Assembly (NCBI GenBank): GCA_910587195.1
Contig: CAJUKL010000001.1
Location: forward strand, 1-64,000
Direction of reading: 5' to 3'
Source of the DNA: an uncultured Clostridia bacterium
GTDB lineage: Bacteria; Bacillota; Clostridia; Lachnospirales; Anaerotignaceae
DNA length: 64,000 nucleotides
The number at the start of each line of letters is the position of its first letter. Position 1 is the stretch's first letter. The notes below the pieces were generated by a model. That model did no database searches. It was not told the DNA's origin and worked only from the letters and a program-made list of their open reading frames with translations. Made by a program: the position numbers and the translations under genes. Below are positions 16,207 through 25,363 of this stretch, in pieces.

Positions 16207-16971
16207 TCACTTTAAAAGTTGAATAATTTCTCTAAAATGATTAATGGTTTGTGGAATTAATCCCCTCACAAATTCTTCCATAGGCACAAACATCATAACA
16301 AGTATTAGTATTCCTATCAATACTTTTGCTTGTATATTAATGACAAATACATTAATTTGTGGTATTGTTTTCATTAATATACCAACACCCATTTCACAAA
16401 TCAGCTCAGCTGCCAAGATAGGAAATGACATTTGTATTCCTAAAATGGTACATTGTATAAAAATATCCCATATTCTTTGATAAACTGCCTGATTTAAAAC
16501 AACCTCCCCATAAGGTACAACTTCAGAGGAGGTTAATATAGCATGTAACAATGCAATATGACCATTTAAAGCAAAAAATATCAACATATATAATATATTG
16601 TAAAGTGTTGCACTCATAGAAATAGAGGCATTACTTTGACTATCATATATTTTTGCCATAGACAATCCCATTTGCATATCAATAAATTCTCCAGCCAATA
16701 TAATGACATATAAAAATAAACTAATCACAAAACCTGTAATATATCCTACTGCACATTCTTTAAGAAGGATAATTGCATATTCCATAACTGTGTTTGGTAG
16801 TTCTACTGCGCCATTATAAAAACTGGAAACAATGATTGTCAATGCCATAATCATACCTGCCTTGACTGCTGCTGGCACATTCCTTCTTCCCAATATAGGA
16901 TTAAGTAATACCATACCTGACATTCTCATCAGGACTAATGTAAAAAACATAAAACGATTCGGTTCTAGCAC
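16207..16971 (-). CDS. fliR: Flagellar export gate protein FliR
   Basis: 254 residues with about six membrane helices and the FliR pattern RMSGMVLLNPILGRRNVP near the N-terminus. FliR caps the FliP5Q4R1 core. The start is GTG at 16971 with GAGG upstream. It overlaps no neighbour and follows fliQ by 18 bp. Confidence 0.95.
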   Translation of the reverse strand: MLEPNRFMFFTLVLMRMSGMVLLNPILGRRNVPAAVKAGMIMALTIIVSSFYNGAVELPNTVMEYAIILLKECAVGYITGFVISLFLYVIILAGEFIDMQMGLSMAKIYDSQSNASISMSATLYNILYMLIFFALNGHIALLHAILTSSEVVPYGEVVLNQAVYQRIWDIFIQCTILGIQMSFPILAAELICEMGVGILMKTIPQINVFVINIQAKVLIGILILVMMFVPMEEFVRGLIPQTINHFREIIQLLK

Positions 16972-16989
16972 AATTTAAAACCTCGCCTT

Positions 16990-17250
16990 TTATAATAACA
17001 TCATATGAAATAACTCTACTGTATAATCTTGTAATGTTTCTAACATCCAACTGCCACTAAAAATACAAAGGGCAATAATTACAATCAATTTTGGCACAAA
17101 CGTAATTGTTTGTTCATGAATTTGCGTTGCTGCCTGTATAATCGAAATCAAGATACCTAAAAACATACTTAACAACAAGATAGGTGCTGCAAGTTTTGCA
17201 CCAACAATCAGTGCTGATTGCATAATAGACATTACCTCTGAATTTGTCAT
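16990..17250 (-). CDS. fliQ: Flagellar export gate protein FliQ
   Basis: 86 residues with two membrane hairpins and the family stretch LISIIQAATQIHEQTITFVP. Normal length. AAGGAGG lies upstream of the ATG. It surrounds FliP/FliR in the gate. Confidence 0.96.
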   Translation of the reverse strand: MTNSEVMSIMQSALIVGAKLAAPILLLSMFLGILISIIQAATQIHEQTITFVPKLIVIIALCIFSGSWMLETLQDYTVELFHMMLL

Positions 17251-17267
17251 AAATTTCGCCTCCTTTG

Positions 17268-17936
17268 CTAATTAAAACTATAAACAAGTGTAGAAAATAA
17301 TAATTGCCACCCATTTACAGTTACAAACAGCAATATCTTAAAAGGCAAGGATATAGTTGCTGGTGGCAACATAATCATACCCATAGACATCAGTGTACTG
17401 GATACTACAATATCTATTAACAAAAATGGTATAAATAACAAAAATCCCATGACAAAAGCTCTGGATAATTCACTTGTCATAAATGCGGGTATCACCACAC
17501 GCATTGGTAAATCTGTCACTTGTTGCTCCACAGTTTGAGGATAGTCAATATCCGCAAAATCTAAATACAAATTCAAAGAATCCGGTTTTGTATTTTCCAA
17601 CATAAATTTTTTGATTGGCAAACTTGCCCTTTGCAATGCCTCTACTTGCGAAATTTCTTCATTTCTATAAGGTTGATAAGCAGTTTCATTCACCTCATCC
17701 ACAACAGGAGTCATTATAAAAAGTGTCATAAATAATGCAAGCCCTATCAATACGGAGTTTGGTGGTGTTCCCTGCAAACCAATAGCATTTCTCAAAAAAG
17801 AAAGCACAATAATAATTCTTGTAAAGGCAGTTATTAACATCAAAATTGATGGCAATAACGTAATCACTGTCAATAGAAATAGTATTTCTAACGTTTGTAC
17901 ACTATCCCCATTGACATTGATGAGTGCGTCTGTCAT
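17268..17936 (-). CDS. fliP: Flagellar export gate protein FliP
   Basis: About 222 residues. Motifs include LTVITLLPSILMLITAFTRI, LRNAIGLQGTPPNSVLIGLA and FLIDIVVSSTLMSMGMIMLP, all typical of FliP. Five copies form the export pore. I use ATG 17936 (AGAGGTG upstream) rather than the in-frame GTG at 17945. The protein has a short N-terminus without the cleaved signal seen in enterobacteria. Confidence 0.95.
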   Translation of the reverse strand: MTDALINVNGDSVQTLEILFLLTVITLLPSILMLITAFTRIIIVLSFLRNAIGLQGTPPNSVLIGLALFMTLFIMTPVVDEVNETAYQPYRNEEISQVEALQRASLPIKKFMLENTKPDSLNLYLDFADIDYPQTVEQQVTDLPMRVVIPAFMTSELSRAFVMGFLLFIPFLLIDIVVSSTLMSMGMIMLPPATISLPFKILLFVTVNGWQLLFSTLVYSFN

Positions 17937-17957
17937 ATTAAACACCTCTAAAAACTA

Positions 17958-18287
17958 TCATTTCTTTTTTTTCCATTTATCAAATATCATATTTTGAAAT
18001 AAGCTATTGATATTTTCTACATCATTTTCTTTTAAAACAACATCTTCTTTTGAAAGCTCCGCCAAACATACCATATTCGTTGCCGTATTTCCTATCAGAA
18101 AATATCTTTCATTCACTTGTATAATATCAATAGAGCGGTCTGTTCCTACAACCGCCCTGTCCAGCAATTTTATGCCCTTTCCCCTACTATCCATTTTTAA
18201 GGAGCTTTTTGCAACCAATTTACTAAACAAATAGCTGAAATACAATATTAATAATATTACTGCTACAAGAGTTGCCAACATAGGCAA
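17958..18287 (-). CDS. fliO: FliO-like flagellar assembly protein
   Basis: About 109 residues: one N-terminal membrane helix (LATLVAVILLILYFSYLFS) and a small cytosolic domain (DRAVVGTDRSIDIIQVNERYFLIGNT) of the FliO/FliZ family. FliO helps assemble FliP rings. It lies between cheY and fliP as in other clostridia. The start is uncertain: the frame is open upstream to a CTG at 18311 beside AGAGG, and neither TTG 18287 nor ATG 18281 has a clear ribosome site. Confidence 0.85.
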   Translation of the reverse strand: MPMLATLVAVILLILYFSYLFSKLVAKSSLKMDSRGKGIKLLDRAVVGTDRSIDIIQVNERYFLIGNTATNMVCLAELSKEDVVLKENDVENINSLFQNMIFDKWKKKK

Positions 18288-18323
18288 AGTTTGCGTTACG
18301 ATACCACTCAGTCCTCTCTTGTA

Positions 18324-18683
18324 TTAACCAACAATATTGGTTACAGTTTTTAAAACTCTATCTGGTTTAAAAGGTTTTACAATAAAGTCTTTTGCACCAG
18401 ATTTAATTGCTTCAATAACCATTGCTTCCTGTCCCATAGCAGAACACATTACTATATTTGCATCAGCATGTTTTCCCTTGATTGTTTTAAGTGCTTCCAA
18501 ACCATCCATATTTGGCATTGTAATGTCCATAATTACCAAATCTGGTTGTACTTCTTCATATTTTTCTACTGCTTGCAAGCCATCTGCCGCTTCATATAAA
18601 TCTGTGTAACCATTTTTTGTTAATACATCCTTTACCATCATTCTCATAAAAGCTGCATCATCAACTAACAAAATCTTAGCCAT
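18324..18683 (-). CDS. cheY: Chemotaxis response regulator CheY
   Basis: About 119 residues, a single receiver domain: acidic pair in LLVDDAAFMR, phosphoacceptor Asp in DLVIMDITMPNMDG, Ser in MCSAMG and Lys in FIVKPF. CheY-P binds FliM and FliY to change motor rotation. The frame is open upstream to 18761, but those residues are AT-rich leader; ATG 18683 gives the standard MAKILLVDD start. It lies between fliY and fliO, the normal position in this class. Confidence 0.95.
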   Translation of the reverse strand: MAKILLVDDAAFMRMMVKDVLTKNGYTDLYEAADGLQAVEKYEEVQPDLVIMDITMPNMDGLEALKTIKGKHADANIVMCSAMGQEAMVIEAIKSGAKDFIVKPFKPDRVLKTVTNIVG

Positions 18684-18774
18684 TTTATACCATACCTTTC
18701 TTTCATTTAAGCATTTTTTATTTTTTATTTTATAAGTTACATAAATTAATTTTTTATGCAACCTCTCTTAACAC

Positions 18775-20145
18775 TTACTTACTACCAAGTCCTTTTATTA
18801 AATCTTGTTTTTTAATAATTTCTGTAATACGGATACCAAAATTGTCATTTACTACAACTACATCACCTTTTGCAATGCATTGACCATTTACATATAAATC
18901 AACCTGGTCACCTGCCAATTTATCTAATACAACAAGTGAGCCTTGTGACAATTCTAGTATTTCTTTTACTAATTTTTTTGTTCTACCAATTTCTACAGAA
19001 ACTTCCAATGGTACCCCAAGAATCATATTCAAATTTTCTTTTTGTTCTGCACCCATTGGTTCTTTAGAAGATGATTTTAAATTATCCACTGGCAAAGGCT
19101 GCACATTAATAACCTTTGGCTCTGATGGATTTTGATATGGGCCCATCATTTGTTGCATCATCTGCTGCATCATTTGCTGTTGCTGATATAACATTTGTTG
19201 CATCATATCTGGAGCCATTCCCATTTGTGGCTGTTGCATTTGCATTTGTGGCTGCATCTGAGGTTGCATTTGTGGCATTGGCTGTGGTTGTGGCATTGTT
19301 GGCTGTGCACCGCCACCTAACATTTTTTCAATTTCTTCTTGCGACATATTGCCACCGCTGCTTGCTGGTGTACTTGGTTCGCCGCCACCACCTAAAAGTT
19401 TTTCAATCTCATCTTGCGACATATTGCCACCGCTGCTTGCTGGTGTACTTGCTGCACCACCACCCAGCATTTTTTCAATTTCCTCTTGTGACATATTTCC
19501 GCCACTACTTGCTGGTGCTGCTGGTGTTTCCTCATCTTCTTCATCTTCTTCAATTGGTACGCCAAAAGCAGAAACTAATTTTTTTGCTAATTTAATTGGC
19601 ATCATATTCATAAATTCACTTTCAACATAATCTTCAATTTTTAAGTCAAAACTGATGATAACCATTCTTTCCTCAGAAGAAAAATGGGCTTCCTTAAAGT
19701 CCTTTACATCTTCAATCGGAAATGCTTCTGGTGTAGAAATATCCACTAATTCTCCCAAAAATTCAGAAAGAGCTGTAGCAGATGCTCCCATCATCATGTT
19801 CATAACTTCGCAAATAGCGCTTAAATTCATTTCATTTAATTCAAATTCTTCATCCGGAATTTCCGTCATCATCAAAATTTCTACAATTGATTTAACATCT
19901 TTCCGTTTTAAAAGCATTACATTTGTGCCTTCCAAGCCGGCTACATATGTAATTTTTACCCCAATCGCTGGTTCTAAATTTTCAAACCTAAATTCATCGG
20001 CAGTTAAAACTTGCACTCTAGGTGTTGTAATATCAACTCTTTTACTAAGCATTGACGATACTGCCGTTGCTGACGCTCCTAAACTAATATTCAGTATTTC
20101 ACCTATGGCGTCTATCTCTAATGGACTAAAACGATTTGAACTCAT
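18775..20145 (-). CDS. fliY: Flagellar switch phosphatase FliY with triplicated docking-like peptide
   Basis: 456 residues. The N-terminal half (~8-200) is CheC-like with two phosphatase helices (EILNISLGASATAVSSML and EVMNMMMGASATALSEFL). A linker follows, then a C-terminal FliN/SpoA domain (~370-452: VPLEVSVEIGRTKKLVKEIL). FliY joins the C-ring and removes phosphate from CheY-P. The linker (~214-280) carries three near-identical units of GGNMSQEEIEKMLGGG, then a Met/Gln/Pro-rich tract. MSQxEIExLL resembles the CheY-P-binding peptide at the start of FliM (LSQSQIDALL here). B. subtilis FliY has one such peptide at its N-terminus; here the N-terminus has only a degenerate remnant. Confidence 0.94.
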   Translation of the reverse strand: MSSNRFSPLEIDAIGEILNISLGASATAVSSMLSKRVDITTPRVQVLTADEFRFENLEPAIGVKITYVAGLEGTNVMLLKRKDVKSIVEILMMTEIPDEEFELNEMNLSAICEVMNMMMGASATALSEFLGELVDISTPEAFPIEDVKDFKEAHFSSEERMVIISFDLKIEDYVESEFMNMMPIKLAKKLVSAFGVPIEEDEEDEETPAAPASSGGNMSQEEIEKMLGGGAASTPASSGGNMSQDEIEKLLGGGGEPSTPASSGGNMSQEEIEKMLGGGAQPTMPQPQPMPQMQPQMQPQMQMQQPQMGMAPDMMQQMLYQQQQMMQQMMQQMMGPYQNPSEPKVINVQPLPVDNLKSSSKEPMGAEQKENLNMILGVPLEVSVEIGRTKKLVKEILELSQGSLVVLDKLAGDQVDLYVNGQCIAKGDVVVVNDNFGIRITEIIKKQDLIKGLGSK

Positions 20146-20173
20146 TCCTTTTCTCGCTCCTTCAATAAATCAT

Positions 20174-21178
20174 TTATTCTTCATATACTCCGCTGATTTT
20201 TACCGCCATGTTCTTATTTTGAACACCAAGCTTCCCTTTAAACCATGGCTGGTTTTCAATATAGAGATAGATTTCAGAATCCTTTGGTTTATTCAGATTG
20301 ATAACATCCCCAACATGCAAATTATAAATATCATTTAAATTTACCTGAGCTTGACCAAGTTCTGCTTTAATTTCTAATGTAGAACTCTTAATACATTCCA
20401 TAATTTCTTCAGCCGTATCTTCAATGCTACCCTTCCTACCTACACTATTGCTTCTATTATCAATTAAATTAAATACAATATTCAAAACTGTTTCAGGAAT
20501 ACAAACATTCATTCTTCCTGTCAACTGACCAACTGTAATATCTAGCATTACAATCGCGATTGTTTCGTCCATGCTGATGGTTTGCATCATATTGCCGTTT
20601 CTTTCAATTTTTTGAATGGCAAATGATACATCATCTAAATAATTTACCCAGCCATCTTTCATGATACGTACAAAATGAGAAACAATGTCAGCATATAAAG
20701 CCAATTCTAAATCTGTATATTTGTAATCAAACGATACATTAGGAACTTCATCTCCTGAGGCGCCTAACATTCTGTCAATCATTAAGAGCATGACCTCTGC
20801 ATTGATAAACACAATGCTTGGTATTTCTTCTATCTCCTCGTCCCCTTTTGGTAAATGGACGTCTATCAATGTCAGTATATCGTTTTCTCTCAAAGCATTA
20901 CTAAACTCATAATATCTTTGTTCCTCTACACTGATAATTTCAACTTGACTATTCATACGAAGTAAACCATTGATTCTAGCATTTAATAGTCTAGCATAGT
21001 TTTCATAAATATTACTTAATATTTTTAATTTATCTTTTGTAAATTTTTTAGGACTATAAAAATCATATTTCCGATATTTTTCTTCTGGGGTTTCTTCCTT
21101 TTTTTCTTCTTCAAAGCCACCGTTTGCCATGGAATTTAACAATGCATCTATTTGACTTTGCGATAAAGCTTCGGCCAT
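20174..21178 (-). CDS. fliM: Flagellar motor switch protein FliM
   Basis: 334 residues: N-terminal CheY-P-docking peptide LSQSQIDALLNSM (residues 5-17), the middle domain that stacks on FliG, and the C-terminal SpoA domain (LGQAQVNLNDIYNLHVGDVI). It is a C-ring component. It follows motB directly; fliL, usually between them, is absent. GGGGGGAAGG lies before the ATG. Confidence 0.96.
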   Translation of the reverse strand: MAEALSQSQIDALLNSMANGGFEEEKKEETPEEKYRKYDFYSPKKFTKDKLKILSNIYENYARLLNARINGLLRMNSQVEIISVEEQRYYEFSNALRENDILTLIDVHLPKGDEEIEEIPSIVFINAEVMLLMIDRMLGASGDEVPNVSFDYKYTDLELALYADIVSHFVRIMKDGWVNYLDDVSFAIQKIERNGNMMQTISMDETIAIVMLDITVGQLTGRMNVCIPETVLNIVFNLIDNRSNSVGRKGSIEDTAEEIMECIKSSTLEIKAELGQAQVNLNDIYNLHVGDVINLNKPKDSEIYLYIENQPWFKGKLGVQNKNMAVKISGVYEE

Positions 21179-21203
21179 TTACCTTCCCCCCTCTCCTTCT
21201 TTA

Positions 21204-22013
21204 TTATTCTTGTGTAGACTCTTGTTGATTTTCTAATATTGTTTCCACTTTTATGCTTTCAGATTCTGCATAATATTCTTCCAAACTTCTTTCTACATCA
21301 TCCGTTTTTGTAATTAATATTTCAACACGTCTGTTTCTTGCTCTATCTTGCGCTGTATCAAATTTACTAATTGGTCGAAACTGACCATAACCGGAAGCTA
21401 CTAACTTTGTAGGGTCAATGAAATTCTTTTGTTGCAAATATAACAACACTTCTGTTGCTCTGTTTGATGATAGAAATCTATCACTAACAGGTTCATTTGG
21501 CACATCTGGACTTGCTTGTGAAGTATGTCCTAACACAGATATTTCTTTGATACTTTCTGTCACACTATTCAGTGCGCCAGCCAATACATCTAAAGTATCT
21601 TTTCCTTCTTGTTTTAAAACATAGCTATCTCCATCAAAAAATATATTATTGTGGAATGTAATAAAAGCAAATCCATCACCTTTTGAAACCTCAATGTCAT
21701 CTTGCAAATTATTTTGCTCGATATACTTTGACAGTGTGTAAAACAAATCATCAAATTCATCCATTTGTTGTTCGTCTGGCTCTCCAGAAACAAGTGGGTC
21801 TTCTCCCGGCTGCCTATCAGAATCAATAACAATTTGAGAAACCTCTACTGCACTTGGATTGAAACTTCTTACCAGAATTTCATATTTCTCTGCGTTAATA
21901 TCCGACATGGAATATAACAATACAAAAAAACATAGCAATAGCGTTACTAAGTCGCCATAGGTATCCATCCAGTTAGCTCCTCCGCTTCCGCTGCTTTTTT
22001 TCCTCCTGCCCAT
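21204..22013 (-). CDS. motB: Flagellar stator protein MotB
   Basis: 269 residues. One membrane helix contains the ion-binding Asp (about residue 21, WMDTYGDLVTLLLCFFVLLY). It is followed by a plug/linker and an OmpA-like peptidoglycan-binding domain (VLGHTSQASPD, LSSNRATEVLLYL, GYGQFRPI...NRRVEI). It anchors the stator to the wall. Ion specificity cannot be read safely from the sequence. The C-terminal tail is Glu/Gln-rich. Confidence 0.94.
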   Translation of the reverse strand: MGRRKKSSGSGGANWMDTYGDLVTLLLCFFVLLYSMSDINAEKYEILVRSFNPSAVEVSQIVIDSDRQPGEDPLVSGEPDEQQMDEFDDLFYTLSKYIEQNNLQDDIEVSKGDGFAFITFHNNIFFDGDSYVLKQEGKDTLDVLAGALNSVTESIKEISVLGHTSQASPDVPNEPVSDRFLSSNRATEVLLYLQQKNFIDPTKLVASGYGQFRPISKFDTAQDRARNRRVEILITKTDDVERSLEEYYAESESIKVETILENQQESTQE

Positions 22014-22099
22014 TATAACACCTGTCCTCTGATTAATCTATTTAAAATTGATTTATTTTCTTATTTTCCTGTATTTTCTATGTAACATTATTTTTTCTT

Positions 22100-22918
22100 T
22101 TATTGATTTTCCTCAGATACCGCATCTCTTTGTGCTTGTGGTAAGAAAGAAATTAATTTTTCTTTTAAGAACTTAGGGTTTTCTCCTGCCTGTATAGAAA
22201 GCACCCCTTCAATAATAATCGTTTTACATAATTCTTCTTCAGAATGTCTGATTTTTAACTTTGTTGCAATCGGATTAAAAATTACGTTTGCTAAAATACA
22301 ACCATAGAATGTTGTTACCAAAGCAACGGACATACTAGAACCCAAACTACTTGCACCGCCGCTGCCACTTAAATCCATACTTCTCAACATATTAATCAAA
22401 CCAACCAGCGTACCAATCATACCAAATGCTGGTGCTGTTGCAGACCCTCTTTCATACATTCCAACAACTTCCTCATGCCTTGCTACTAAATTATCCAAGT
22501 CATTGTTCAGCATTTCCTTTACCCTGTCTGCATCTGTTGCGTCAACAATCAGCATCAAACTTTGCTTAAAAAATGGGTCATCCACTTGATTGGCTTTTTC
22601 TTCCAAGGCAAGCAGACCATTTTTTCTAGCAATCTGTGCAAAATCTACTAATGTGTCAATATATTCCATAGGGTCAAATTTTTTGCCGTCTAACATAATT
22701 TTCATATGCTTTGGTATTGCTTTTAAATGTTTTGGAGAATAGTTTGCAACAATTGCAGCAATCGTACCGCCCAAAACGATAATTAAACTGGGAACGTCAA
22801 AAAAGTTTTTTATATTCATTATTTCATAAGCAATTCCTGTTTCTGTTACTTCAAGAGCAATACCGTTTATTATCAGTGCAAAACCTAACACAATACCAAT
22901 AATTGTTGTTATATCCAT
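22100..22918 (-). CDS. motA: Flagellar stator protein MotA
   Basis: 272 residues with four membrane helices, a large cytoplasmic loop between helices 2 and 3, and the family block GMIGTLVGLINMLRSM followed by LVTTFYGCILANVIFNPIA. It couples ion flow to torque on FliG. It is separated from motB by an 86-bp AT-rich gap, longer than most gaps in the operon. Confidence 0.95.
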   Translation of the reverse strand: MDITTIIGIVLGFALIINGIALEVTETGIAYEIMNIKNFFDVPSLIIVLGGTIAAIVANYSPKHLKAIPKHMKIMLDGKKFDPMEYIDTLVDFAQIARKNGLLALEEKANQVDDPFFKQSLMLIVDATDADRVKEMLNNDLDNLVARHEEVVGMYERGSATAPAFGMIGTLVGLINMLRSMDLSGSGGASSLGSSMSVALVTTFYGCILANVIFNPIATKLKIRHSEEELCKTIIIEGVLSIQAGENPKFLKEKLISFLPQAQRDAVSEENQ

Positions 22919-22942
22919 AATGTGCCTCCACCAATTCTCTTA

Positions 22943-23176
22943 TTACCATAACAAATTTTCTTCACCATCATTCTCTATACTGATTTTTTGATGCCATTCA
23001 TAAACTTTTGCATTATAATCAATAATCTTTTGTACAATTTCCTCTGCGCTTTCTCTTACAACGTAATAGTCCTTATTCATCATAATAATTTTACTTTCTG
23101 GAATCAATTCAATCCTTTCAATCTGTCCACAGTTAATAATAAATGGTTCTTTGTTTAATTTTGTCAGCTTAATCAA
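22943..23176 (-). CDS. flbD: FlbD-family (SwrD-like) flagellar protein
   Basis: 77 residues: MIKLTKLNKEPFIINCGQIE, the FlbD/SwrD family start. The B. subtilis member SwrD increases flagellar motor power. The start is TTG at 23176 behind GGGGGCGG. It lies between flgE and motA, its usual position. Confidence 0.9.
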   Translation of the reverse strand: MIKLTKLNKEPFIINCGQIERIELIPESKIIMMNKDYYVVRESAEEIVQKIIDYNAKVYEWHQKISIENDGEENLLW

Positions 23177-23245
23177 TACAAGCCGCCCCCTCTTTCTTTT
23201 TATTTATATTTACTGGAGTGAGCTTTGCTCACTCCAGGTCATATC

Positions 23246-24232
23246 TTATCGTTTCATATTAACAAGTTCTTCTAGCATCTGGTCTGTTACTGTAATAATT
23301 CTTGTGTTTGCTTGGAAGCCCCTTTGTGTGGTAATCATTTCTGCAAATTCATTTGCAACGTCAACATTTGCCATTTCCAAGCAAGATGCTTTTAAAGTTC
23401 CTGTATTGCCATCACCAGGTACATATGCACGTACTGTACCTGTATTATTTCTAATATTATAATAGGAACCATTATCCATTTCCAAACCACCAGTATTTGG
23501 AACATTTGCTACTGCAATAACACCAAGAGAAAAAACTTCTCCATTTGGCATTGCTGCACTTACATTACCATAATCATCAATAGAGATAGTAACAGCTGGA
23601 ACTTCTCCATCTTCTGCACCTTCTAAACCGCCATTGCCAGTTCCATCACTTTCTACTTCAGGAACTTTTAAAGGTACTAAGTTTTTATCTTCAACTGTTG
23701 TACCTTCTAGCAATGGATAAGTAACATCATCTCCATAACCAAAACCATATACTACATAACCATTTCTATCTACAATATATCCATCTTCATCTACAGTAAA
23801 AGCACCAACTCTTGTTAATTGTAAAGAAGTAATATCTAATTGTTCTCCTGTTCCGCCACCATCTGCTGTAGCACCTTTTACTGGGTTGACGCCTGTTACA
23901 CCTGTTGGCAATTTGTTACCAACTAAAAAGAAGCCCTCTCCAATAATCATAACATCATTTGGTCTTCCTGTTGCAGCTGGTGTACTTCCTTCAAAGTTTT
24001 TGTCTACTGTTGCCAAGGAACAACCATAACCTACCTGTGATGCATTTCTACCACCAAAAGAATCTGTACCACCTGATGCATGGGATGAAGTGGTATATAA
24101 CGCCTCTTGGAAAGTAGCACGAGATGTTTTATATCCATATGTGTTACAGTTGGAAATATTATTTCCGATAACGTCCATTTTAGATTGGTGTGTTTTTAAA
24201 CCTGCAATTGCAGCATACATTGATCTAACCAT
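23246..24232 (-). CDS. flgE: Flagellar hook protein FlgE
   Basis: 328 residues. The N-terminus MYAAIAGLKTHQSKMDVIGN and C-terminus EMANVDVANEFAEMITTQRG are the hook signatures. The middle (~150-240) is Gly/Asp-rich, the variable surface domain. It is shorter than many hook proteins (400 or more). It sits after flgD and the small operon protein, the standard hook cluster. GGAGGAG precedes the ATG. Confidence 0.92.
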   Translation of the reverse strand: MVRSMYAAIAGLKTHQSKMDVIGNNISNCNTYGYKTSRATFQEALYTTSSHASGGTDSFGGRNASQVGYGCSLATVDKNFEGSTPAATGRPNDVMIIGEGFFLVGNKLPTGVTGVNPVKGATADGGGTGEQLDITSLQLTRVGAFTVDEDGYIVDRNGYVVYGFGYGDDVTYPLLEGTTVEDKNLVPLKVPEVESDGTGNGGLEGAEDGEVPAVTISIDDYGNVSAAMPNGEVFSLGVIAVANVPNTGGLEMDNGSYYNIRNNTGTVRAYVPGDGNTGTLKASCLEMANVDVANEFAEMITTQRGFQANTRIITVTDQMLEELVNMKR

Positions 24233-24314
24233 TTTTACTTCTCCTCCTAAAAAATCATACTGTCATGAGGGCAGACAGTCAATCTGCCCTCTTTGCCTCC
24301 ATAAATGGTCCAGC

Positions 24315-24695
24315 TTATAGTATAACAGCACTATCTATTTTTGTAAAAATATTATTTTTCATTTCTGCTCCGCTTAATGTTGTAACAACAATATTATTAG
24401 GAACATTTACAATAAACACTTCTTTGGGGCCAATGATAACAACATCTTTTGCACCTTTTTGTTTTGCCTTTTCTACTGCATTGTTTAAGTCATCCATAAG
24501 GGTAGATGTCATTTCAATACCTCTTTGGTCAATTCTTTCTTTGGCATGTTTTGAAAACTGTAGTTGCTCTTTTGATTGCAGTCTTTCTTGTAACAGTTGT
24601 TCAAAACCAACACCTCTTTGCCCAGCCTGTATTTTTTGTAACTCGGAACCTCTAATTCCATTAATTGCTTGATTATTATTTACATTCTGAACCAT
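24315..24695 (-). CDS. Small flagellar operon protein (TIGR02530 type)
   Basis: 126 residues with FSKHAKERIDQRGIEMTSTL and a C-terminal ALMxN-like beta segment (VVIGPKEVFIVNVPNNIVVT). This is the conserved family found between flgD and flgE in Firmicutes, of unknown precise role in hook assembly. The final residues are hydrophobic. Family membership is confident; function is unknown. Confidence 0.85.
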   Translation of the reverse strand: MVQNVNNNQAINGIRGSELQKIQAGQRGVGFEQLLQERLQSKEQLQFSKHAKERIDQRGIEMTSTLMDDLNNAVEKAKQKGAKDVVIIGPKEVFIVNVPNNIVVTTLSGAEMKNNIFTKIDSAVIL

Positions 24696-24718
24696 ACAAC
24701 ATTCCCCTATCCTGCTAG

Positions 24719-25348
24719 TTATGCTTCTGGCTGTTCTCCCTCAACTTTATCTGTTTTATCGTCTGTATCTGGTTTTTCTGTTTCATCTACCTTATCATCA
24801 GTATCTGGTTTCTCTGTTCCATCTACTTTATCGTCAGTATCTGGTTTCTCTGTTCCATCTACTTTATCGTCAGTATCTGGTTTCTCTGTTTCTTCATCCT
24901 TGATTAAATCATCTGGAATCTTACCAACAGCCATAACTTGTGACAAACCATATGCTTTTCCATCTACAAACACAACTGTTTCGCCACCATAAAAGCCACT
25001 ACCTGTTACCATGCCTTCTATTGTTTTTAATTTTCCATCAGAACCTTCTACTGCAATGGTTACTTCTTTTCCTACCAATGCTGCGGAATAATTTGTCACT
25101 GCAATATCATTCATATTTGTAATTGCTGTCTGCAAATCATTCATTGTCTGTATAGATGACATTTGTGACAACTGTTCCATCATTTCAGAATTACTCATTG
25201 GATTTGTCATATCCTGATTTTGTAACTGTGCTGCAATCAATTTCAAAAAGTCTGTAGAATCTAACGTTGTTTTGCTGTAAGTGCCGGGTTTTCTTAAACT
25301 GTCTTCTGCTCTTTTGTTATAAGCAGCACTAATACTATCTATTGCCAT
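24719..25348 (-). CDS. flgD: Hook cap protein FlgD with acidic repeat tail
   Basis: 209 residues. Residues ~20-150 are the FlgD core: STDFLKLIAAQLQNQDMTNP, then MEQLSQMSSIQTMNDL. The Ig-like/tudor hook-cap domains of longer FlgDs are mostly missing. Instead the protein ends with four copies of a 12-residue unit, EKPDTDDKVDGT-like. FlgD scaffolds hook polymerisation and is then discarded. The repeats are perfect enough in DNA to vary by slippage. Confidence 0.9.
   Translation of the reverse strand: MAIDSISAAYNKRAEDSLRKPGTYSKTTLDSTDFLKLIAAQLQNQDMTNPMSNSEMMEQLSQMSSIQTMNDLQTAITNMNDIAVTNYSAALVGKEVTIAVEGSDGKLKTIEGMVTGSGFYGGETVVFVDGKAYGLSQVMAVGKIPDDLIKDEETEKPDTDDKVDGTEKPDTDDKVDGTEKPDTDDKVDETEKPDTDDKTDKVEGEQPEA
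24745..24893 (-). repeat. 36-bp tandem repeat in the 3' end of flgD
   Basis: About four units of 36 bp encoding EKPDTDDKVDGT-like segments; the two central units are almost identical (for example CAGTATCTGGTTTCTCTGTT on the plus strand). The unit is a multiple of three, so copy changes keep the frame. Confidence 0.85.
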
Positions 25349-25363
25349 ACAAAACTCCTCCTT

